Source of the DNA: Candidatus Uhrbacteria bacterium | GTDB lineage: Bacteria > Patescibacteriota > Patescibacteriia > UBA9934 | Assembly: GCA_943359325.1 (NCBI GenBank) | Contig: CALRHD010000008.1 | Span: 1-33,903 of the forward strand | DNA: 33,903 nucleotides | Direction: 5' to 3' | Part shown: piece after piece, positions 24,580 to 32,480 of the stretch | How the letters are laid out: each line of letters starts with the position of its first letter | Position numbering within the stretch: position 1 is the stretch's first letter | Made by a program: the position numbers and the translations under genes | The notes under the pieces: model-generated | What the model was told of the DNA's origin: nothing | Databases searched by the model: none | Seen by the model: only the letters and a program-made list of their open reading frames with translations

Positions 24580-25569
24580 ATGCCCATAAACGCCGCAGCA
24601 AAACTTTCGCGCAAACTTTTTGCGAAAGATATACCTGAACTCCCTACCCGTAACGGGTTTGGTGATGGTTTGCTATTACTCGGCGCGAAAAATGAAAAAG
24701 TCGTCGTTTTGTGCGCCGACCTCACCGAGTCAACCCGTGTCGACGCATTCAAAAAAGCATTTCCTGAACGGTTCGTACAGATGGGCGTTTCAGAACAGTC
24801 GCTTGCCGCAATCGCCGCGGGTATGGCGCTTGCGGGAAAAATTCCATTCATTGCGAGCTACGCCTGTTTCTCACCCGGTAGAAACTGGGAACAAATCCGC
24901 ACAACAATTGCGCTCCCCGAAACAAACGTCAAAATTGCAGGCGCACATTCAGGAGTCAGCGTTGGTCCCGACGGCGCGACGCACCAAATGACCGAAGACA
25001 TCGCACTCATGCGCGTACTTCCCAACATGACTGTTTTGGTACCGTGCGACGCCATTGAAACGCGAAAAGCAACCGTTGCCGCAGGCGAAATGCACGGCCC
25101 AGTCTATATTCGTTTTGCCCGAGAAAAAAGTCCTGTTTTTACAACTGAAAAATCCCCTTTTGCGATCGGGAAGGCGAATATTCTCCGAACGGGGAACGAT
25201 GTGGCAATCATTGCCTGCGGCCCTCTTGTCTACGAGGCGCTTCTTGCCGCACGCGACCTCGCAAAAATGGGTGTCGAGGCAACCGTCATCAATAATGCGA
25301 GCGTCAAACCCATGGATGAAGTCACCATTCTCGCCGCAGCAAAACGCTGTAAAGCCGTTGTCACGGTGGAGGAAGCCCAAGCGGCAGGCGGCATGGGGAG
25401 TGCTGTGTGCGAACTCTTGGCCAGCGAATTCCCTTGCCCTGTCGAGCGTATCGGGCTACAAGATGTCTTTGGCCAGTCCGGCACTCCTCGCGAACTCCTC
25501 GAGCACTACCGATTAACGGCACCATGGATAGTAAAAGCGGCACAACGCGTGATCAAGATGAAACGCTAA
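24580..25569 (+). CDS. Transketolase, C-terminal subunit
   Basis: 'VVLCADLTESTRVDAFKKAFPERFVQMGVSEQSLAAIAAGMALAGKIPFIASYACF...GAHSGVSVGPDGATHQMTEDIALMRVLPNM'. Confidence 0.93.
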   Translation: MPINAAAKLSRKLFAKDIPELPTRNGFGDGLLLLGAKNEKVVVLCADLTESTRVDAFKKAFPERFVQMGVSEQSLAAIAAGMALAGKIPFIASYACFSPGRNWEQIRTTIALPETNVKIAGAHSGVSVGPDGATHQMTEDIALMRVLPNMTVLVPCDAIETRKATVAAGEMHGPVYIRFAREKSPVFTTEKSPFAIGKANILRTGNDVAIIACGPLVYEALLAARDLAKMGVEATVINNASVKPMDEVTILAAAKRCKAVVTVEEAQAAGGMGSAVCELLASEFPCPVERIGLQDVFGQSGTPRELLEHYRLTAPWIVKAAQRVIKMKR

Positions 25570-25829
25570 CGGTAAATCTCGCGACGATGACCCACATCAA
25601 AAACCTGTATCGTGTCTTTATCGATAAACTGAAAAAGTATACGATACTCTCTTCCGATACGGAGCGAATAGAGCCCCGCAAGCTCCCCCTTCAATGGCTT
25701 TGTATGAAGACGTGAGTCGAAGGCATCGACACTCAACCATTCCAACGACAAAGCGGTGCGTACTTGCACCGCTTTTGGTAATCCTGCTACGGTTTTGAGA
25801 AATCCCTGTTCATAAACAATTTTACTCAT
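25566..25829 (-). CDS. RelE/ParE-family toxin
   Basis: 'MSKIVYEQGFLKTVAGLPKAVQVRT...TKPLKGELAGLYSLRIGREYRILFQFIDKDTIQVFDVGHRREIYR'. Confidence 0.85.
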   Translation of the reverse strand: MSKIVYEQGFLKTVAGLPKAVQVRTALSLEWLSVDAFDSRLHTKPLKGELAGLYSLRIGREYRILFQFIDKDTIQVFDVGHRREIYR

Positions 25830-26040
25830 ACGATTTTAGTTCCTTGAGGAATGCTGTCGCACTTGTAAATTTTTTCGTTGGTTTCTCTCCTGCATTCTTC
25901 AGTGCACGTTTCACGAACTCAGACCTGTATTTCCCTTCTCCGTCGCGGCCAATCATGCCAATCACCACCGAACGCAATAACCGCACCTCCGCGAGGACAT
26001 CATTTACGATACTCTTTCGTTGTTTCGCCGCAGTGTTCAT
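25822..26040 (-). CDS. Putative antitoxin of the 25566-25829 toxin
   Basis: Small ORF overlapping the toxin by 8 nt: 'MNTAAKQRKSIVNDVLAEVRLLRSVVIGMIGRDGEGKYRSEFVKRALKNAGEKPTKKFTSATAFLKELKSYE'. Confidence 0.65.
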   Translation of the reverse strand: MNTAAKQRKSIVNDVLAEVRLLRSVVIGMIGRDGEGKYRSEFVKRALKNAGEKPTKKFTSATAFLKELKSYE

Positions 26041-26141
26041 ATGTCCCGAGAATAACATAGATGTGCCATTTTTGTCATTTTCTGTCATTTACGCATCGAC
26101 AGCTATCAAATCCATCAGATATTTGGTACAGTCCGTACACT

Positions 26142-26843
26142 ATGGAGCCAATACGCCTCAATAAATACCTTGTCGACGCAGGGGTATGTTCACGCCGTGC
26201 TGCCGATAAACTCATCATTGAAGGGAAAATTACCATCGACGGTGTTCCTGCGGTTTTGGGCGTCAAGGTAACGGGCACAGAAAAAATTGTCGTCGATGGA
26301 AAACCTGTTATTGTAGGAGAAAAACATCGCGTGATCATCGCCTACCACAAACCCGTCGGCATTATTTGCACGAGCGACCCAAATGCACAAGACAACATTG
26401 TTGAAGCCGTTGGCTATCCTGAACGCATTTTTCACATTGGCCGCCTCGACGTTGCCTCAAGCGGGCTCATTCTCCTCACGAATGACGGCGAAATCGTCAA
26501 CAAAATCCTCCGCGCCGAGGGCAATCACCAAAAAGAATACATCGTAAAAGTCGACGTTGACGTGACCGAAGAAAAACTCGTTCTGCTCCGCAACGGCGTC
26601 GACATCGGCGACCATCACAAAACGCTTCCTGCCAAAGTCATCAAAATGGGACCAAAAATGTTCGCCGTAACCATCATCGAAGGGCGCAATCGTCAAATTC
26701 GCCGCATGTGCGAAGCCGCTGGACTTATCGTCGTTGGCCTCAAACGCATTCGCGTCATTAACATCATGCTCGACAACATTCCCCCCGGAAAATGGCGGCA
26801 TCTCACGCCTGCTGAGGAGAAAAAGTTGCTCGCCTCGTTGTAA
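26142..26843 (+). CDS. RsuA/RluB/RluF-family pseudouridine synthase
   Basis: S4 domain 'IRLNKYLVDAGVCSRRAADKLIIEGKITIDG', 'HIGRLDVASSGLILLTNDGE', 'EGRNRQIRRMCEAAG'. Confidence 0.92.
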   Translation: MEPIRLNKYLVDAGVCSRRAADKLIIEGKITIDGVPAVLGVKVTGTEKIVVDGKPVIVGEKHRVIIAYHKPVGIICTSDPNAQDNIVEAVGYPERIFHIGRLDVASSGLILLTNDGEIVNKILRAEGNHQKEYIVKVDVDVTEEKLVLLRNGVDIGDHHKTLPAKVIKMGPKMFAVTIIEGRNRQIRRMCEAAGLIVVGLKRIRVINIMLDNIPPGKWRHLTPAEEKKLLASL

Positions 26844-26851
26844 TACGACCC

Positions 26852-27382
26852 ATGCACATACTTTTCCTCATTCTCCTCGTATTCGTTATTTCCGCAGCCG
26901 TGGCGGGTATTTCTGCGGCGCCGTGGGTGCCAACGAAACCGTCACAACGCAAGCGGCTCCTCAAAAATCTCACACTCTCTGACACTGAAATCATCGTCGA
27001 CCTCGGTTGCGGCGACGGATCAATGCTCTTTGCTGTTTCTCGCCTCTACCCAAACGCCACATGCATTGGCTACGACATTTCTCTCCTCCCTCTTTGCATT
27101 GGCTGGATGCGGAAGCTCCTTGGTGGTAAGCGGTATTGCAACGTCCACATCCGTTTCGGAAATCTTTTTCGCATCAATCTCACTGACGCCGACGTCATTT
27201 TCGTCTTTCTCATGGCGAAAGCGTACCCACGCCTCGTCACCATGTTTCAAGATACGCTCAAAAATACATGTCGCGTTGTTGTCGAAGCATGGCCATTGCC
27301 AGACGTCATACCCTCACAAGTAATCAACGAAGAGAACATGCTCACCGTGTATATCTACGAAGGCAAAAGCTTCAAAAAGTGA
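26852..27382 (+). CDS. Membrane-anchored class I SAM methyltransferase (FAM173/ATPSCKMT-like)
   Basis: N-terminal TM then 'APWVPTKPSQRKRLLKNLTLSDTEIIVDLGCGDGSMLFAVSRLYPNATCIGYDIS'. Confidence 0.75.
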   Translation: MHILFLILLVFVISAAVAGISAAPWVPTKPSQRKRLLKNLTLSDTEIIVDLGCGDGSMLFAVSRLYPNATCIGYDISLLPLCIGWMRKLLGGKRYCNVHIRFGNLFRINLTDADVIFVFLMAKAYPRLVTMFQDTLKNTCRVVVEAWPLPDVIPSQVINEENMLTVYIYEGKSFKK

Positions 27383-27397
27383 TAAAGTGAGGTGGCT

Positions 27398-28372
27398 ATG
27401 CTCGATCTCTTCACCATTGGGGACATTAAACTCGACACGTTTATCATGCTTCCCGAGGCAAGCGTGATGTGCGGCCTAAAAGACGCAGGCTGTAAGTTGT
27501 GCCTTGACTACGGCGCAAAGATTCCTGTCGACCACACATCGTCACAAATAGCAGGCAGTGCGCCAAACGTCGCTGTCGGCATTGCCCGCATGGGCAAAAA
27601 ATCGGCTGTCGTAAGCCTCATGGGCAAAGACATCACCCACACGCTTGCCGTCGAATTTCTCAAAAAAAACAATGTTGAAACGCGCTACGTGAAGGCTGCT
27701 GCAAGCCGCAGTTCAAGTTTCGCCGCCGTGTTGACGTTCCGCGGGGAGTCAACGCAACTTGCCGTTCACGGCAACGCCGACTACACCCTCCCCACTCCCC
27801 CACCAAAAGCCGCATGGATGCATATTGCCGAACTCGGCAAAGGCTACGAACGCCTCTATCGCGAGATTATTGCCTACGCAAAAGCAAACGACGTTCGCAT
27901 CAGTTTCAACCCAGGGGAGGTACAGCTCCGCGAGCGCAAAAAAGAACTGTTGGCACTCATCAATACAAGCGAAGTCTTATTTGTAAACCGCAAAGAAGCA
28001 GCGACACTCCTCGAGGTTGCCCCGTCAACCGCCATACCGAGCCTCCTCAAAAAACTTTACACGCTTGGCGCAGACGACGTCGTCATCACCGACGGCAAAA
28101 ACGGTGCCTACGCCTACGATGGGAAAACCATGTACTATACTCCCGTATTCCCCGGAAAACGTATCGAAGCGACTGGTGCCGGCGACGCGTTTGCGAGCGG
28201 CTACATCGGAGCACTCATTCACGAAAGAACCACCAAAGAAGCGCTTTGCTGGGGCTCAGTGAACGCCGTGTCGGTCATTGGAAGTATTGGCCCTACCGAC
28301 GGCCTTCTCTCTCACAAAACCATCATCGATCGCCTCGCTAAACGTCAAAGCTACAAAACCCAAATCCTATGA
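27398..28372 (+). CDS. PfkB-family carbohydrate kinase
   Basis: 'FTIGDIKLDTFI', 'SAPNVAVGIARMGKKSAVVSLMGKD', 'ATGAGDAFASGYIGAL'; Cys-rich insert 'MCGLKDAGCKLCLDYGAKIPVD'. Confidence 0.9.
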   Translation: MLDLFTIGDIKLDTFIMLPEASVMCGLKDAGCKLCLDYGAKIPVDHTSSQIAGSAPNVAVGIARMGKKSAVVSLMGKDITHTLAVEFLKKNNVETRYVKAAASRSSSFAAVLTFRGESTQLAVHGNADYTLPTPPPKAAWMHIAELGKGYERLYREIIAYAKANDVRISFNPGEVQLRERKKELLALINTSEVLFVNRKEAATLLEVAPSTAIPSLLKKLYTLGADDVVITDGKNGAYAYDGKTMYYTPVFPGKRIEATGAGDAFASGYIGALIHERTTKEALCWGSVNAVSVIGSIGPTDGLLSHKTIIDRLAKRQSYKTQIL

Positions 28373-29199
28373 TGATTCCACTCTTTATCCTCCCCTTCGA
28401 CCACCGTGGTAGCTTTGCGCTCGATCTGCTCGACGTCACATTCCCCGTCCATGGAAAAAACAAAAAAATACTCGAGGAGTGTAAAATGATGATTTACGAA
28501 GCGGTATTAGAGGCAAAAAGTACATATCGTGGCAGTGGGGCGCTCGGTGTCCTCGTCGACGAAGAACTGGGAAGTGCGGTGATTCGTCGTGCAAAAAAAG
28601 ATGGCATTCCTCTTTCGCTCACCACCGAAGCAAGTGGGCACGATGTGTTTCGCTTCGTACACGGCGCAGCGTTTGGTGTAGTGCTCAACAAAATTCACCC
28701 CACATGGGCAAAGGCGCTTGCCTATTACACGGTTGGTGACGAAAAGAAAAACAAAGCAACACGAAAAAAGCTACGGCAACTTTCTGATTTTTGTGAAAAA
28801 GAAGGGATCGACTTTATGTTGGAAGTGCTCGTAGGAGAAGAAAAAGGAAAAGGGAAAGAGGAAAGTGTCTCCGCAATGATTCGTGAGATGCAAAATGATG
28901 GCATTGCGCCGAGCATTTGGAAATTAGAAGGTTTAGAAAAAGCGCGCGACTGGGACGTTGTTGCAAAAACAGCAAATGCGCCACTCATCGTTCTTGGGCG
29001 TGGAGAGTCGCAAAAACAGGTTGACGCATGGGTAAAATCTGCAGCACAGAGTGGTCGCGTTATGGGCTTTGCAATCGGGCGCACAGTTTTTCTCAAACCG
29101 TTGCAACAATACATCGCAGGAACACTTACCAAAAAATCCACAATCACCACTATCGCCAAGAACTACGTGCATGCCATAAAAGTTTGGGAGGATGCATGA
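28369..29199 (+). CDS. DUF2090-like aldolase-type protein
   Basis: 'PLFILPFDHRGSFALDLL', 'GVLVDEELGSAVIRRAKKDGIPLSLTTEASG', 'PSIWKLEGLEKARDWDVVAKTANAPLIVLGRG'; ATGA overlap with the PfkB stop. Confidence 0.75.
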   Translation: MMIPLFILPFDHRGSFALDLLDVTFPVHGKNKKILEECKMMIYEAVLEAKSTYRGSGALGVLVDEELGSAVIRRAKKDGIPLSLTTEASGHDVFRFVHGAAFGVVLNKIHPTWAKALAYYTVGDEKKNKATRKKLRQLSDFCEKEGIDFMLEVLVGEEKGKGKEESVSAMIREMQNDGIAPSIWKLEGLEKARDWDVVAKTANAPLIVLGRGESQKQVDAWVKSAAQSGRVMGFAIGRTVFLKPLQQYIAGTLTKKSTITTIAKNYVHAIKVWEDA

Positions 29200-29211
29200 T
29201 AGAATGAACAT

Positions 29212-30189
29212 ATGCTCGACGTTATTACTATCGGCGCGGCAGTGAGGGACGTGTTCCTCGTGTCGAAAGCCTTTATGCTCATTCCCCTGCCCGAACTTGG
29301 CGGGAATTTTGCGGAATGTGTTGCACTCGGAAGTAAAATCGACGTAGAGACACTCGTTATCACAAGCGGCGGAGGTGCAACAAACGCTGCAGTGACGTTT
29401 CGCAGGCTGGGGTTCAAAACAGCAGCAATCAGCCGTGTGGGCGACGACGACGCGGGGCTCAGCATTATCGACGAACTGAAAAACGAAAAAATCGAAACAG
29501 ACCTCATAAAAAAAATAAAAAACGGCCAAACGGCGTACAGCACCATTTTGACGGCGGTAAACGGCGAAAGGACGATTCTCACTTATCGCGGCGTTTCTCA
29601 CGGATGGAAAGAAAGCGACATCCCTGCAGCAAAAATCAAAGCAGGATGGCTCTATATCACATCTCTCGGAGGCAATATGCCTCCACTCATCGCAGCACTT
29701 CGTCATGCAAAAATTCGCACCATGGCGGTAGCATGGAACCCTGGAAACGCCGAACTCAAACTGGGGCTGCGTGCACTCGACCCCATTTTGCGTCAGGTGC
29801 ATGTGCTGCTCCTCAATCTCGAGGAAGCGCAGCAACTCACCGGCCTCCAAACAACGGATGTCAAAGAAATTGCCGCAAAGCTCACTCGCCCAGGAATGAC
29901 GATCCTTCTTACCGACGGCACAAATGGTACACACGCATTTCAAGATGGTCATCATTGGCATGCAGGAACGAGAAGTGTGCGATCTGTTTCGCGAACAGGA
30001 GCGGGAGATGCATTTGGCTCTGGTTTTGTTGCAGCAAAAATGCGCGGGCTTGAAATTGCGGATGCACTCCGCGTCGCAACGCTCAACGCTGAATCGGTTA
30101 TTGGCCAATTCGGTGCCAAAGCAGGCATTCTCCGTGCATGGCCAACAAAAAAACAAATGTCCGACGTGCCAATCAGCACACTTTCCTAG
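29212..30189 (+). CDS. PfkB-family carbohydrate kinase (second)
   Basis: 'SGGGATNAAVTFRRLGFKTAAISRVGDDDAG', 'LLLNLEEAQQLTG', 'SRTGAGDAFGSGFVAA'. Confidence 0.9.
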   Translation: MLDVITIGAAVRDVFLVSKAFMLIPLPELGGNFAECVALGSKIDVETLVITSGGGATNAAVTFRRLGFKTAAISRVGDDDAGLSIIDELKNEKIETDLIKKIKNGQTAYSTILTAVNGERTILTYRGVSHGWKESDIPAAKIKAGWLYITSLGGNMPPLIAALRHAKIRTMAVAWNPGNAELKLGLRALDPILRQVHVLLLNLEEAQQLTGLQTTDVKEIAAKLTRPGMTILLTDGTNGTHAFQDGHHWHAGTRSVRSVSRTGAGDAFGSGFVAAKMRGLEIADALRVATLNAESVIGQFGAKAGILRAWPTKKQMSDVPISTLS

Positions 30190-30198
30190 CTTTTATCT

Positions 30199-30513
30199 AT
30201 GTCTGACTACGATTTTTCCGAATACATCGACGCGTCGATTGACCGTTACACCGCCTCAATAACAAATGCCCGTCTCGATAAAGAAGGGCAGCCGCCAAAA
30301 AGTACGCTTACGATTACCGGCACAAATGATGTCATTTTTGGCAGCTGGACGCTTGGCGTAAAAGAATTTTTTACGAACGACCCTGATACAAACATTATCA
30401 CATCGGGAACATGGAACGTCGACAAACGGTGCTACACGCATGAAATCTGGACGGGCGACTACACTCCCGGCACACCACTTACCGAACATACGCAGCGAGA
30501 ATTTCGCTTTTGA
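30199..30513 (+). CDS. Small hypothetical protein
   Basis: 104 aa ORF closely following the kinase, consistent codon usage. Confidence 0.55.
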   Translation: MSDYDFSEYIDASIDRYTASITNARLDKEGQPPKSTLTITGTNDVIFGSWTLGVKEFFTNDPDTNIITSGTWNVDKRCYTHEIWTGDYTPGTPLTEHTQREFRF

Positions 30514-30556
30514 CACCGAAGCGCACAACTCTCCACTCAAAACATAACCCAAGTTT

Positions 30557-30617
30557 GTCATTCCCGCGTAGGCGGGAATCCAAAGCAATACACTGGATCC
30601 CCATATTCACGGGGATA
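30557..30617. repeat. REP-like double-hairpin intergenic repeat
   Basis: ATTCCCGC-GTAG-GCGGGAAT then ATCCCC...GGGGAT; resembles the widespread 'GTCATTCCCGCG...GCGGGAATCCA' bacterial repeat. Confidence 0.75.
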
Positions 30618-30701
30618 ACAAAGCAATGATTATCCGTACACAAGGCCTCGGCTCACGCCGGTGAAAATGCTTATGACAAGCGTATGCTATACTCACCGCA
30701 T

Positions 30702-31385
30702 ATGAACTCCTCCCCGAGTAAAATCCATACATGGATCATCGTACTCCTCTTTTGGATTATTGCGCTCCTCGTGTTTGGGATTGGTTACATGGTGTACCAG
30801 AACCAAAGTGATGACACGGTCGACGTCACAACAGGCGGTGCAGAAGCGTCGTGCAACGAAGCAGTTGCGGACGCGCTTGCTGCAAAAGTTTGCGATGTCC
30901 CTGCACAAGAAAAAGCAACGTTTACGGACTCGTTCATGCCGCTGACGTTCCAATACTTCAAAGGTTGGCATATCTACTCGTACACAAACGGCGGAACAGG
31001 AGCGACTACGGTGAACGTAAGCGAAAACCCGTTGAGCGGCTGCTCGGAATGTAGTGGCTACACTACACCGCATGGCTCTATAAACATCGCGAGCAGAAAA
31101 TTGACGACGGGAGAAACTGGGAAAACAGTATTTGCAAAAAAGATCGCCGACCTGACCGCTGACACAAATATTACGATAACATCGCAATCAGAAAGCGCGA
31201 CAGGAGGTGCTGTTGCATGGGCCGACAACACTCCGTGCGATGGCGTAGGTTGTGCGTCGGGCAAGTACGAAACATGGTACTCGTCAACGGAAAAATATCT
31301 CTTCGTCGCCGGTCTCGAAGCTGATGGCTCGGCAGAACGCAGCGCAGCGTGGACACTGTTCGTCTCCACTGCAACCGCACAATAG
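30702..31385 (+). CDS. Hypothetical single-pass membrane protein
   Basis: 'MNSSPSKIHTWIIVLLFWIIALLVFGIGYMVYQNQSDDTVDV' TM plus extracytoplasmic domain with several Cys. Confidence 0.65.
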   Translation: MNSSPSKIHTWIIVLLFWIIALLVFGIGYMVYQNQSDDTVDVTTGGAEASCNEAVADALAAKVCDVPAQEKATFTDSFMPLTFQYFKGWHIYSYTNGGTGATTVNVSENPLSGCSECSGYTTPHGSINIASRKLTTGETGKTVFAKKIADLTADTNITITSQSESATGGAVAWADNTPCDGVGCASGKYETWYSSTEKYLFVAGLEADGSAERSAAWTLFVSTATAQ

Positions 31386-31403
31386 AAAATAATGTTACAA
31401 TAG

Positions 31404-31430
31404 GCGGGGCGCGGTGGCCCCGCTTATTTA
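31404..31430 (+). terminator. Rho-independent terminator
   Basis: GCGGGGC-GCGGTG-GCCCCGC followed by TTATTTA. Confidence 0.75.
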
Positions 31431-31437
31431 TTTGTTC

Positions 31438-31504
31438 CGTCATTGGGAGCGAAGCAATCTATGCTAACCAAGATTGCTTCGTCGTCGGACTCCTCGCAAT
31501 GACG
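31438..31504. repeat. Palindromic repeat of the 'GTCATTGCGAGGAG...GAAGCAATCT' type
   Basis: CGTCATTGGGAGCGAAGCAATCT ... AGATTGCTTCGTCGTCGGACTCCTCGCAATGACG, imperfect inverted repeat. Confidence 0.75.
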
Positions 31505-31511
31505 AATATGT

Positions 31512-32480
31512 ATGACGAAAGTTTTTGTTACACGCCACATTCCCGAGGTGGGACTTGCAATGTTGCGGAAACGAAAGGATCTGCATATTGTGGTTGCACC
31601 ACAAGACAAAGCAATCTCACGACGAAAACTTTTACGCAGTGTTCGCGGTGCGGATATTTTACTTTCCATTCTCACCGACAAAATCGACGCTGCAGTTATG
31701 GACGCTGCAGGGTCAAAACTCAAAATGATCGCAAACTATGCGGTTGGTTTCGATAACATTGCGCTCAAAGAAGCAAAGCGCCGCGGAATAGTCATTACAA
31801 ACACTCCGGGACCAGAAATTTCGGAAACTGTTGCTGAACACGTCATTGCGCTCATGTTCGCTCTTGCCCACCGCATCGTCGAAACCGACGCGTTTTCCCG
31901 CCGCGGCAACTACCATGGCTGGGGGCCAGAAATGCTCCTCGGATGCGATGTATATGGCACAACACTCGGTATTGTGGGAGGCGGCGCGATTGGTTCTGCA
32001 GTTGCAAAAAGAATGCACGACGGTTTTGGTGTCACCATTCTTTATACCGACATTCGCCGCAACAAAAAACTCGAGGCGGAAACAGGAGCAAAGTTTCGCA
32101 CCCTCCCCCAACTCCTCAAGCAGTCGGACTTCGTGTCGCTCCATGTCCCGCTCCTCCCTTCTACTCACCACATGATCGGCATGCGCGAACTCAAACTCAT
32201 GAAGCCAACAGCGTTTCTCATAAACACTGCACGCGGACCTGTTATCGATGAGGCGGCGCTCATTACAGCGCTCACTCATCATGTTATTGCTGGCGCCGGG
32301 ATCGATGTGTACGAACACGAAGCACATATCCCACGTGGACTCCGGAAACTCAAAAACATTATTCTCACTCCTCACACTGCCAGCGCAACTCACGGTGCCC
32401 GTAATGCGATAAGCATTGCGGTCGCAAAAAATATTCTTGCGTTTATCGACGGGAAAACACCACCCAATGCTATTGCCTAA
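31512..32480 (+). CDS. D-isomer 2-hydroxyacid dehydrogenase (glyoxylate/hydroxypyruvate reductase-like)
   Basis: 'ANYAVGFDNIALKEAKRRGIVITNTPG', 'TLGIVGGGAIGSAVAKRM', 'FLINTARGPVIDEAAL', 'ILTPHTASAT'. Confidence 0.9.
   Translation: MTKVFVTRHIPEVGLAMLRKRKDLHIVVAPQDKAISRRKLLRSVRGADILLSILTDKIDAAVMDAAGSKLKMIANYAVGFDNIALKEAKRRGIVITNTPGPEISETVAEHVIALMFALAHRIVETDAFSRRGNYHGWGPEMLLGCDVYGTTLGIVGGGAIGSAVAKRMHDGFGVTILYTDIRRNKKLEAETGAKFRTLPQLLKQSDFVSLHVPLLPSTHHMIGMRELKLMKPTAFLINTARGPVIDEAALITALTHHVIAGAGIDVYEHEAHIPRGLRKLKNIILTPHTASATHGARNAISIAVAKNILAFIDGKTPPNAIA

Noticed and set aside
28933-30156. 407-aa minus-strand ORF opposite the second PfkB kinase
   Set aside because: Cys/Arg/His-rich shadow ORF antisense to a recognisable kinase; no motif or RBS support.
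30557-31504. The two intergenic REP-like repeats as novel elements
   Set aside because: Their sequences (ATTCCCGC..GCGGGAAT; CATTGCGAGGAG..GAAGCAATCT) resemble repeats common in many bacterial genomes, so listed only as features.
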